A DNA stretch of 11,462 bases from JBQTHP01 sp052389755 (GTDB lineage: Bacteria > Pseudomonadota > Gammaproteobacteria > Steroidobacterales > Steroidobacteraceae), in NCBI GenBank assembly GCA_052389755.1, contig JBQTHP010000089.1, positions 1 through 11,462 on the forward strand. The letters run 5' to 3'. Below are positions 1 to 5,751 of the stretch, one piece after another. Numbering within the stretch: the first letter of the stretch is position 1; each line of letters starts with the position of its first letter. The position numbers and the translations under genes are program-made. The notes under the pieces were generated by a model. That model made no database searches and had not been told where the DNA came from. It saw nothing but the letters and a program-made list of their open reading frames with translations.

Positions 1-2
1 GC

Positions 3-245
3 CTCAGCGATCGGCGAACGCGCCTACTCGCGCAAGGCCTGCTGCCTCCGCAAGATGTCGCAGCTCGCTACGGTGTGGTGATCTCGACCGTGCATCTGTG
101 GCGACGGCGTGGTCTCTTGCGTGCGCACCCGATCAACGATCGCGGCGACTTCCTCTATGAGATCCCGCCGGAGGACCTGCCGGCGAAGTTCGCTCACAAG
201 CGCGAATACCAGGTCGATCCCGTAACTTCATCCACACACAACTGA
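3..245 (+). CDS. Probable serine recombinase, C-terminal fragment (5' end outside window)
   Basis: An open frame enters from the left edge and ends at TGA 243-245, giving about 80 residues. It reads LLAQGLLPPQDVAARYGV, then a helix-turn-helix-like STVHLWRRRGLLRAH, then DRGDFLYEIPPEDLPAKFAHK. This resembles the DNA-reading C-terminal extension of large serine recombinases (resolvase/invertase superfamily with a recombinase zinc-ribbon region), where a 'HTH, W-R-R-G-L-L, D-x-G-x-x-L-Y' segment is followed by a short basic tail. The catalytic N-terminal serine domain would lie upstream of the window, so activity cannot be judged. Immediately after the stop the sequence runs into a truncated IS21 element, so whatever once followed this gene has been replaced. 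Family assignment rests on this short tail only; it could also be another HTH or MerR-like protein end. Confidence 0.55.
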   Translation, partial: LSDRRTRLLAQGLLPPQDVAARYGVVISTVHLWRRRGLLRAHPINDRGDFLYEIPPEDLPAKFAHKREYQVDPVTSSTHN

Positions 246-246
246 C

Positions 247-266
247 GAGGTGCAGTATGAGTCTGA
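247..266 (+). other. Possible start of a lost downstream gene (RBS + ATG)
   Basis: Just after the recombinase stop, GAGG (247-250) is followed six bases later by ATG (257-259) and codons AGT CTG AGC. This looks like the ribosome binding site and first codons of a gene that followed the recombinase. Within about ten bases the sequence becomes the antisense of istA, so that gene, if real, was cut by the IS21 truncation event. The support is short and could be chance. Confidence 0.2.
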
Positions 267-990
267 GCCCTTGTCGCGCGGCCGGCGCACGCGCGCGGGC
301 AGGATCGCCAACCCGTAGTGCTCGGCGAACTCCTGATACGCGGGGTTGAGATCCGGCTCGTAGCGATGCGCCTTTTTGACCGCGCTCTTCAAGTTATCGG
401 GAACGATGGCACGCGGGGCGCCGCCGAAATACTCGAGCGCGCGCACGTGGCTGCCAAGCCAGTCGGGAAGACTCTGCGTCCAGGTCGCTTCGGCGTAGGT
501 GTAGTTGGAAGCGCCGAGCACGGCGACAAAGATCTGCGCCGCGCGCGTCTCGCCCGAGTGCCGATCCACCCCCGGCACCGTCTGCCCGGCGTAATCGACG
601 AACAGCTTCTCCCCCGGTGCATGGACCTGGCGGAACACGAGCTCCTGGGTCGCCAGCCATCTCTGGTAGTGCACGCAGAAGGCGGTGTATTGCAGCCCCT
701 CCGGATGGGCGGCCTTGTACTCCTCCCACAAGAGCTGACGCGTGACCCCGGCGCGGGCAAGCTCGCGGTGTACGGCCGGGAAATCCGGCAGCACCACGAC
801 CGAGAGCGGTGCGACGCGACGGTACAGGCGCGCGAGGAGCTGTGCCTCATCGAACTCCGGCGGCAGTGGCCAGCCGATCCCGGCCGCACGGCAGCGACGC
901 AGACACTCCTGCACCGTCGAGCGCGCCGAGCCCACGGCGGCGGCGATCTGCCGATCACTGAGACCAGCTTCGAACTTCAGCCGCAGAACT
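267..990 (-). pseudogene. istA: istA, IS21 transposase, main body (5' codons displaced by RIT; 3' end lost)
   Basis: This is a DDE-type transposase of the IS21 family. Joined to its displaced first codons at 4850-4834, it reads M-R-K-I-R-E-V-L-R-L-K-F-E-A-G, the usual N-terminus of IstA, followed by a helix-turn-helix (LSDRQIAAAVGSARSTVQECLRR). The catalytic core shows the first Asp in GEKLFVDYAG (about residue 138 of the reconstructed protein) and the second in APRAIVPDNLKSAV (about 204). Recognisable homology stops at RRPRDK (about 246), roughly half the usual length of about 500 residues. The third catalytic residue (Glu), normally just beyond this motif, is missing. The residual frame then runs through unrelated sequence to a stop near 228. 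The frame is also open into the RIT left end up to 1157, giving a chimaeric N-terminus that is not native. Confidence 0.9.
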
Positions 991-995
991 TCGCG
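991..995. repeat. Target-site direct repeat, left copy (TCGCG)
   Basis: TCGCG at the left RIT border matches TCGCG at 4834-4838. Because the RIT terminus itself may start with the G at 995, the true duplication is 4 or 5 bp. Only one copy is needed to rebuild istA codons 5-6. Confidence 0.75.
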
Positions 996-1079
996 TAATG
1001 GCGAGCGCCGCGTAATCGCGAGTGACTGATCCGCCTCCCGCGGCTGGTGGCCCGTGGGTCCCCGTTTCCTTGTCATTAC
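995..1079 (+). repeat. RIT left terminal inverted repeat
   Basis: GTAATG at 995-1000, GTAATC at 1012-1017 and CATTAC at 1074-1079 occur at offsets 0, 17 and 79. The reverse complement of 4723-4807 has GTAATG, GTAATG and CATTAC at exactly the same offsets. Gapless comparison by eye gives about half identical positions. These concentrate in the motifs and the first 35 bp, while the centre is unlike. These motifs are the likely recombinase binding sites. Confidence 0.75.
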
Positions 1080-1122
1080 GTCGAGGTCACGCTCGCTCCG
1101 GACACCTTCCGGAGGCACTGCC

Positions 1123-2397
1123 GTGACATCACCACAGGCTACGTCCCACGATCCCATTGCCGACTTCCGCCGCCGTCTTCAGCAAGAGCGCTATTCCGCC
1201 ACGCACATTCGGATGCAAGTGCACGCGGTGCAGCGCTTTCTGGGTTATCTGAACGAACACGGCGTATCACTCGACGACATCGATGCCGACCACGTCGCTG
1301 CGTACTGGCGCGAACGGCGGCTCGCACATGAGCGCGATTGCCATGACTTGCGCATGTCTACCCGCCGGTGGCACAGGCACGGTCGGGCTGCGGTTCAGCG
1401 TTATCTGCGAGAGGCGCGAGGCGTGCTACCGGAGCGGCCGGCACCAGTGGGTTCACCCGCCGCACTCGCGGCGGTCATCGTGGATGACTACCGCCGGCAC
1501 CTCTTGACCACGCGGGACCTCGCCACCGGTACGCTCGACGGACGGCTGCAGGAGGCCGGCTCCTTTCTGCGCTGGTGCGAACGCCGAGCGCTCCTCACGG
1601 GTTCGCGGCTTGCCTGCGTCGCCAGCGACATCGATGCCTATCAACGCGATCGGGCGGCCACGGTGCGTCGGACCACACGCAGCTCCATCAGCCGGCGCCT
1701 GCGGGAGACGCTGCGGTTCTTGCACCGCTCAGGGCGTCTCCCCGTGGACTTCTCCTCGCGCGTGATCTCGCCGCGGCAGTACCGTGACGCGGACGTTCCT
1801 GCGATCTTGACTGACGCGCAGGTGCAGCAGGTCCTGAAGGTGACGCGCACGGATCGATCCGCCAAGGGCCGGCGGGACTTCGCGATGTTGACGCTGCTCG
1901 CGACGTACGGTCTGCGCTCGGGCGAGCTCGTTCGTCTCCGTCTCGACGACGTGGATTGGCGTCAGGAAGCCATCCGCATCGTGCACAGCAAGACCCGTGA
2001 TGTGACAGTCGTGCCGCTGCTGCCGCACGTCGGAACCGCGTTGCTCGCCTACCTGCAACACGGGCGGCCGTCGACGGCCGCCAGACAGATCTTCGTGCGC
2101 GTGCGGGCGCCGTACGGAGGCCTCAGAGAGCGCGGTGCGCTCCACAACGTCGTAGCGGCGCGTCTTCACGCCGCTGGGATCGATCGAGCCCGCAAGCGCG
2201 GTCCCCACCTATTCCGGCACGCCCGGGCCGTCTCGCTGCTGCGAGCCAAGGTCCCCGTGAAGGCTATCGCCGACGTGCTGGGTCATCGCTCGATGCGATC
2301 GACGGCGGCGTACCTCAGATTGCAGGACGACGATCTGCGAGCGATCGCCTTGTCGCTACCGACGATCCAGGAGGTGGCGCATGAACGCGTGGCCTGA
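1123..2397 (+). CDS. ritA: RitA tyrosine recombinase
   Basis: This is a tyrosine site-specific recombinase of 424 residues, the first of the RIT trio. Start chosen: GTG 1123, because GGAGG (1111-1115) sits seven bases before it; the frame is open back to 1054 but that part overlaps the RIT end. Residues 10-65 look like one SAM-like core-binding domain (DFRRRLQQERYSATHI) and 115-215 like a second helical region. The catalytic domain follows, with all expected residues: R265 (TYGLRSGEL), K290 (HSKTRD), H362-x-x-R365 (HLFRH), H388 (LGHRS) and the nucleophile Y397 (AAYLRL). The 3' end overlaps ritB by 17 bases, implying coupled translation. It probably acts with RitB and RitC on the GTAATG-containing ends. 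The sequence appears intact. Confidence 0.9.
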   Translation: MTSPQATSHDPIADFRRRLQQERYSATHIRMQVHAVQRFLGYLNEHGVSLDDIDADHVAAYWRERRLAHERDCHDLRMSTRRWHRHGRAAVQRYLREARGVLPERPAPVGSPAALAAVIVDDYRRHLLTTRDLATGTLDGRLQEAGSFLRWCERRALLTGSRLACVASDIDAYQRDRAATVRRTTRSSISRRLRETLRFLHRSGRLPVDFSSRVISPRQYRDADVPAILTDAQVQQVLKVTRTDRSAKGRRDFAMLTLLATYGLRSGELVRLRLDDVDWRQEAIRIVHSKTRDVTVVPLLPHVGTALLAYLQHGRPSTAARQIFVRVRAPYGGLRERGALHNVVAARLHAAGIDRARKRGPHLFRHARAVSLLRAKVPVKAIADVLGHRSMRSTAAYLRLQDDDLRAIALSLPTIQEVAHERVA

Positions 2398-3710
2398 GCC
2401 GGACTTCACGATGATCGATCGCTACATCCGTTCGCTGCATCTTCGCGATCCGCGCTCGCGCGAGCGGTACCAGCGGGACTTGTGCACGTTTCAGCGCTTT
2501 GTGCAGTCCGCGCAGACCGGTCACGGCGTCACTGAAGCGACACTGACCGATTGGATCCGCCGCCAAGGGCAGAGTCTGTGCGACCGCGTGCTCGGTAACC
2601 GCATGACGCTGATCAACCGCTTTCTGAACGACCTCGTCATGCGGCGGCAGCTCGTGAGCAACCCCTTCACGACGCTACGCGTGCGTCATTCCATTCCCTC
2701 GATCGGTGCGTTGGTGAGGGCACTGGCGGCCTTGGATCCCGCGCACGCCCTGCGGCAGTCGCGGGTGCCAGCATCGTTCGGCAGTTCGCTCGGACCGATG
2801 CTGCGCGAGCACGTCTCGACGATGCAGGCGCTGGGGTACCGCTACTCGGGCGATGAGGCGCGGTTGCGCCAGTTTGATCGCTTCCTGCAAGCGCGTCCTG
2901 ATCTGCAAGGGCAGGAGTTCGCACGTCTCATCACCGCGTTTCGCGACGCCCGGCCCGGACTCGAGCACCAGTGGTTCGGCGAACGCCTCGCCCGCGCGAT
3001 ATCGCATGGACCGCCGCATTCACCAACAGGTGGAGCGCCAGCGGCGACGGCCCCACATCTACTCGCTCGAACAGATCGAACGGTTGCTTGCGGCAGCGCG
3101 GGCACGCCAAGTGCCGCGCTCGCCGCTCATCGCGTCGACGACGTTCACCATGATCGCCCTAGCGTACGGAGCAGGCCTTCGCGTCAGCGAGCTCGTGGCA
3201 CTGACGCTCGACGACGTCGATCTCGAGACCGGCGTCGTCACGATTCGCGACACCAAGTTCTTCAAGACGCGGCGAGTTCCGCTTCATGCGACCGTCGTCG
3301 ACGCACTGCGCAAGTATCGCGAACAGCGCGCGGCGACGGGTGCCGATCTTCGACCGACTGCGCGCTTCTTCTGGCACGAGGCGCGGTTTGCCGGTTATTC
3401 GCGCGCCGCCGCCCGTGAGCTGCTCGTCGTTGCACTCCGCCAAGCGGGCCTCAAGCCCAACCGCGGCAAGTGTGGACCCCGCATCCACGACCTGCGCCAC
3501 ACGTTCGTCGTGCATCGACTGCTCGACTGGTATCGGCGCGGCATCGATCCCGAGCCCCTGCTACCGAGCCTCTCGGCGTACCTCGGCCACGCCAGCCTGC
3601 ATTCGACTCTGCTGTACGTCACCGTGACCCGCGAGCTGCTTGGCCTTGCCGCCGAGCGTTTCCGCACCGTCGGCGCGGTCCATCTGCGCATCCAGGAGGT
3701 GTCGCCATGA
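2381..3710 (+). pseudogene. ritB: RitB tyrosine recombinase, frameshifted near 3002
   Basis: The gene starts at ATG 2381 with AGGAGGT (2369-2375) five bases upstream, inside the end of ritA. The first frame encodes about 207 residues with two helical core-binding-like segments (around residues 10-90 and 130-205) and ends sensibly at FGERLARAI. It then reads into nonsense, while the catalytic domain continues in the +1 frame from CGC ATG GAC (3003 on; MDRRIHQQVERQRR). One surplus base near 3002, in GCGATATCGCATGG, explains the break: GCG-ATA-CGC-ATG would be continuous. The second part (3006-3710) holds R (GAGLRVSEL), K (DTKFFKTRR), H-x-x-R (HDLRH), H (LGHAS) and Y (LLYVT). No slippery heptamer is visible, so mutation or sequencing error is likelier than recoding. 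ATG 3006 could allow a separate catalytic-domain protein, but I see no good ribosome site for it. Confidence 0.85.
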
Positions 3711-4705
3711 TCGCATCCGCCTCATTGTCCCGGCTCATGCAGCGCTTCTTCACGGATTCGCTTGCTCGCCAGCGTGACGTCTCGGCGCACACGCTGCACA
3801 GCTACCGCGATTCCTGGCGACAGTTGCTTCGATTTGTTGCGGGCCGCGAGGGGCGGACAGTCGCGCGGCTCGGTATCGAGGATGTCACGGCGAGCGCGAT
3901 CCTCGCCTTCCTCGATGAGATCGAGCGCCGCGGCGCCTCTGTCGGCACACGCAACTGCCGCTTGGCGGCGATCCGCGCGTTCTTCGCCTACGCCGCGGGC
4001 GAGGAACCCGCCTTGTCCGATCACTGCGCCGCGGTGCTCCGCATTCCGCGCAAGCGCGCCGCGCGGCCCGTGGTCACAAGCCTTGACGGCGACGAGATCG
4101 AAGCCATTCTCGCGCAGCCCGATCGTTGCACGCTGGAGGGCCAGCGGGATCACCTGCTTCTCGCGTTCCTCTACAACACCGGCGCGCGGATCCAGGAAGC
4201 TCTCAATGTCTGCCCAGCGGCGATCCGCTTCGAACCGCCTGCGACGGTGAAGCTCCTCGGCAAGGGGCGCAAGGAACGGATCTGCCCGCTGTGGCCTGAA
4301 ACGGTCGCGTTGATTCGCGCGTTCCAGCGTCGTCAGCCCCGAGCCGACCAGGATCCGCTGTTCGTCAACCGGTATGGGGAACGTCTCACCGCGTCCGGTG
4401 TGCGCTTCAAGCTCAGCCACTACGTCTCCGCCGCGACGGCCAGCACGCCGTCGCTCGCGCGCAAGCGCGTCTCGCCGCATACCTTCCGTCATTCCACGGC
4501 CGTCCACCTCGTCGCCGTGGGTGTCGACGTCACCGTGATCCGCGATTGGCTGGGTCACGTCAGCCTGGATACGACGGCGCGCTACGCGCAAGCCGATCTC
4601 GCGACGAAGCGCCGTGCACTCGAACGTCTGCACCGTCCGCCGACTCACAGTCGTCACCGATGGCGCCAGAACACCGATCTGCTCGCATGGCTCGACGCAC
4701 TCTGA
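3707..4705 (+). CDS. ritC: RitC tyrosine recombinase
   Basis: This is the third recombinase of the RIT trio, 332 residues, the usual integrase size. ATG 3707 overlaps the ritB stop as ATGA, with AGGAGGT (3694-3700) six bases upstream, so it is translated in tandem. The N-terminal core-binding domain spans about residues 8-110 (MQRFFTDSLARQRDVSAHTL, then CRLAAIRAFFAYA). The catalytic domain shows R161 (YNTGARIQEAL), Lys in GKGRKER (186-189), H258-x-x-R261 (HTFRH), H284 (LGHVS) and Y293 (ARYAQA). The tail NTDLLAWLDAL is helical. No defects are visible. If the RitB shift is real, RitC and RitA remain the only potentially active members. The stop lies just before the terminal hairpin. Confidence 0.92.
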   Translation: MIASASLSRLMQRFFTDSLARQRDVSAHTLHSYRDSWRQLLRFVAGREGRTVARLGIEDVTASAILAFLDEIERRGASVGTRNCRLAAIRAFFAYAAGEEPALSDHCAAVLRIPRKRAARPVVTSLDGDEIEAILAQPDRCTLEGQRDHLLLAFLYNTGARIQEALNVCPAAIRFEPPATVKLLGKGRKERICPLWPETVALIRAFQRRQPRADQDPLFVNRYGERLTASGVRFKLSHYVSAATASTPSLARKRVSPHTFRHSTAVHLVAVGVDVTVIRDWLGHVSLDTTARYAQADLATKRRALERLHRPPTHSRHRWRQNTDLLAWLDAL

Positions 4706-4718
4706 ACGCGGCGGCCGT

Positions 4719-4794
4719 CCGTGTAATGGCAAGCAGCGGGCGCGGATGGCCTCCTTCCGCGCCCGCGTTCCGCCGTTCGCTGCGCATTACACGG
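4719..4794. repeat. Hairpin in the RIT right end, downstream of ritC
   Basis: CCGTGTAATG (4719-4728) pairs perfectly with CATTACACGG (4785-4794). Inside it, GGGCGCGGA (4738-4746) pairs with TCCGCGCCC (4756-4764) around a 9-base loop. It lacks a T-run, so it is not a classic terminator, although it could slow RNA polymerase after ritC. The outer arms coincide with the motifs shared by the two RIT ends, so a recombination or binding role is likelier. Confidence 0.7.
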
Positions 4795-4807
4795 AACTGC
4801 TCATTAC
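4723..4807 (-). repeat. RIT right terminal inverted repeat
   Basis: This mirrors the left repeat, with motifs at 4802-4807, 4785-4790 and 4723-4728, reproducing the 17- and 79-base offsets. It starts 17 bases after the ritC stop. Its inner two motifs are the arms of a strong hairpin (4719-4794). Confidence 0.75.
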
Positions 4808-4833
4808 GCGAGTAATGACGAGCTGCTCATTAC
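4808..4833. repeat. Extra 26-bp RIT end unit (left-end/right-end junction-like)
   Basis: After the right end proper (4807) comes GCGA (4808-4811), then GTAATGACGAG (4812-4822) joined directly to CTGCTCATTAC (4823-4833). The first 11-mer matches the RIT left terminus (GTAATGGCGAG, 995-1005) at 10 of 11 positions. The second is identical to the right terminus (4797-4807), so the latter is repeated with a 26-base period. The 22-bp core is a near palindrome. Confidence 0.7.
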
Positions 4834-4838
4834 TCGCG
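4834..4838. repeat. Target-site direct repeat, right copy (TCGCG)
   Basis: This is the partner of the repeat at 991-995, directly abutting the outermost CATTAC of the RIT. It belongs to the istA codons CGC-GA on the minus strand. Confidence 0.75.
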
Positions 4839-4850
4839 GATCTTGCGCAT
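4834..4850 (-). pseudogene. istA: istA 5' fragment (first codons, M-R-K-I-R-E)
   Basis: On the minus strand, ATG at 4850-4848 starts ATGCGCAAGATCCGCGA, coding M-R-K-I-R and the first two bases of E. Continuing from + position 990 gives A-GTT-CTG-CGG, i.e. E-V-L-R, which rebuilds the classic IstA start. GAGG (4860-4857 on the minus strand) lies six bases upstream as a Shine-Dalgarno site. In the present arrangement the frame instead runs into the RIT right end and meets a stop at once (GAG TAA). Confidence 0.88.
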
Positions 4851-4919
4851 GGACAACCTCGCTCGCGCCACCGTCGCTCTCCTTCCCGTGGGGAAAGGCC
4901 CGACGGTAGCGGGTTGTCC
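4851..4919 (-). promoter_or_regulatory. istA leader stem-loop overlapping the ribosome binding site
   Basis: On the minus strand this lies directly upstream of the istA ATG (4850). GGACAACC (4919-4912) pairs with GGTTGTCC (4858-4851), extended by AGCG/CGCT, CGACGG/CCGTCG and a CCTTCCC/GGGAAAGG tip. Part of the istA Shine-Dalgarno GAGG (4860-4857) falls in the outer stem. A transcript entering from outside the element would fold and could hide the site, keeping transposase synthesis low. The regulatory role is inferred; the pairing is visible. Confidence 0.6.
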
Positions 4920-4947
4920 CGCGCGCGCTTACCCCAACAGCCCGGCT

Positions 4948-5073
4948 ACGAAACGGTGGCCCGGCATGCGTGAAATGCCGGCCCGCCATGCCGTGAAACG
5001 GTGGCCCGGCATGCCGTGAAATCCTGGCCCGGCATCACGTGAAATCGTGGCCCGGCTTGGCGTGAAATACGCA
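4948..5073. repeat. IS21 terminal tandem repeat array (23-bp period)
   Basis: Units start at 4948 (one base short), 4970, 4993, 5016 and 5039, each built as GTGAAA, six variable bases, CCCGGC, then a variant of ATGCC. A sixth unit begins at 5062 as GTGAAATACGCA and stops at 5073, the inferred IS end. Read outward-in on the minus strand the terminus is TGCGTATTTCAC. Multiple internal copies of the terminal repeat are a known trait of IS21-family ends and serve as transposase binding sites. Confidence 0.75.
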
Positions 5074-5301
5074 GCCATGCAGATGGCGGCGACTACGAAG
5101 CTCAGCGATCGTTGCCGATCTTCCCGGCGCTCCACGAAAAGTACGCGACCTCCTGCTCGGCCATTTGAAGATACTGGCGCGGTTGCGCACGGCGCAAAAA
5201 CGTGATCGCGAAACTGCTGCGAACGCGTGCACCGCCTCGGTTCGGACATCCCGCGCTCAACTTCAGCGGCAACAACGCCCGCGCTGAACAGCGTTACAGC
5301 T
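5074..5301. other. Stretch without recognisable gene between IS21 and IS256 remnants
   Basis: No frame here has a convincing start, ribosome site and protein-like composition. A minus-strand open frame spans it but is an extension of the IS21 repeat region. It may be old host sequence or a decayed IS fragment. Confidence 0.4.
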
Positions 5302-5327
5302 GGTAGTGCGACGAATCTTGCGCACAT
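5302..5327 (-). repeat. Probable IS256-family terminal inverted repeat
   Basis: On the minus strand, downstream of the transposase remnant, the sequence reads TGCGCAAGATTCGTCGCACTACC-like and ends near 5302. IS256-family ends typically carry a TTGCGCAAAATTC-then-CACTACC-type terminus, and this matches in pattern and in distance from the transposase stop (about 50 bp). The opposite end is not present. Confidence 0.45.
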
Positions 5328-5352
5328 TCCTTGGCGGTGGCCGATCGGATCT

Positions 5353-5640
5353 TCAGGCGGCTGCCTCCTGTTTTGCGGGACTGAGCTGCGGCTCCATCTG
5401 CAGGTAACCCCGCTTGCCCCACTTGGTCGAGGCGATGCGCCTGAGTCTGGCCGCGACCCGCATCAACGCGGAATGCCCATCAGGGAATGCTCCGACCGCG
5501 CGCGTCCGTCGTCGGATCTCACGAATAATCAGCTCAAGCGGATATTCGTGCGCAATTGCCGCCAATAAGTCGCGGGACAGATGTAGTAGGTTAGCGTCTC
5601 GCGCAGCTGCTGCGCGCCTTCAGCGGGGGCGCTCCCCGCC
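5353..5640 (-). pseudogene. IS256-family (Mutator-type) transposase, C-terminal remnant, frameshifted
   Basis: The minus-strand frame ending at 5353 reads YPLELIIREIRRRTR, then AVGAFPDGHSALMRVAARLR and WGKRGYLQM. This is the conserved C-terminal block of IS256-type DDE transposases (P-L-E-x-x-x-R-E-I-R-R-R-T-R-V-V-G-A-F-P-D-G). The preceding part, LRETLTYYICPATYWRQLRTN, lies in another frame just upstream (above about 5555) and matches the usual '(L)TYY-x-x-P-x-x-x-W-x-x-x-R-T-x-N-P-L-E' run. A single-base loss near 5550-5556 (ACGAATATCCGCTTGAG) explains the switch. Homology fades above about 5640, so most of the protein, including the catalytic core, is gone. It is a non-functional scar. Boundaries are approximate. 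Confidence 0.8.
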
Positions 5641-5751
5641 GCCTGCTCGATCCCCGAGTTCCGCATAGTCCCCGCGCTAGCCGCTTCGATGTAGCAAATC
5701 TTAGCCAATTCGGTCACGAGTTAGGTCGTAAGAGACTAGTCTTCCTTGGGG

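Larger units (their letters stand above)
995..4833 (+). mobile_element. RIT (recombinase-in-trio) element inserted in istA
   Basis: Three consecutive, overlapping tyrosine recombinase genes (ritA, ritB, ritC) on one strand, bounded by imperfect inverted repeats, are the defining layout of RIT elements. The left terminus begins GTAATGGCGAG at 995. The right terminus ends CTGCTCATTAC at 4807, with a second copy at 4833. The direct repeat TCGC(G) flanks the element at 991-995 and 4834-4838. Deleting one copy plus the element restores an intact istA reading frame, so the boundaries are good to within one or two bases. There are no passenger genes. With ritB frameshifted, the element is probably no longer autonomous unless the shift is a sequencing error or is recoded. 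Confidence 0.88.
267..5073 (-). mobile_element. IS21-family element, 3'-truncated, interrupted by a RIT element
   Basis: The transposase istA runs on the minus strand. Its start is at 4850 and its body at 990-267, and the two are separated by the RIT insertion. Upstream of istA the element has a hairpin leader (4851-4919), then a 23-bp tandem repeat array ending in a GTGAAATACGCA terminus at 5073. On the element strand this end begins TGCGTATTTCAC. IS21-family ends are known to begin with TG and to carry several internal copies of the terminal repeat, which fits. The other end is missing: istA breaks off after an R-P-R-D-K motif, and istB (the AAA+ helper ATPase) and the right terminus are absent. 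The element cannot transpose by itself. The terminus position is inferred from the repeat pattern, since no target duplication can be checked. Confidence 0.8.

Noticed and set aside
318..998. Plus-strand 226-codon open frame
   Set aside because: It is antisense to istA, which has clear IstA motifs.
1054..1122. Upstream ATG 1054 as ritA start
   Set aside because: GTG 1123 has an ideally spaced GGAGG, and the upstream extension is part of the RIT terminal repeat.
3002..3418. Continuation of the first ritB frame beyond the frameshift
   Set aside because: It is Arg/Ser/Pro-rich and without recombinase motifs, while the other frame carries the catalytic domain.
4948..5073. CRISPR-like array
   Set aside because: The repeats are contiguous 23-bp units without unique spacers, no cas genes are near, and the position fits an IS21 terminus.
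4929..5327. Minus-strand open frame of 132 codons
   Set aside because: It reads through the IS21 repeat array, giving a repetitive peptide (GMPGHRF, SRMPGHRF), has no ribosome site, and crosses the IS boundary.
5733..5742. AGACTAGTCT palindrome after the lipoprotein gene, as terminator
   Set aside because: The stem is too short, with no loop and no T-run; it is probably chance.
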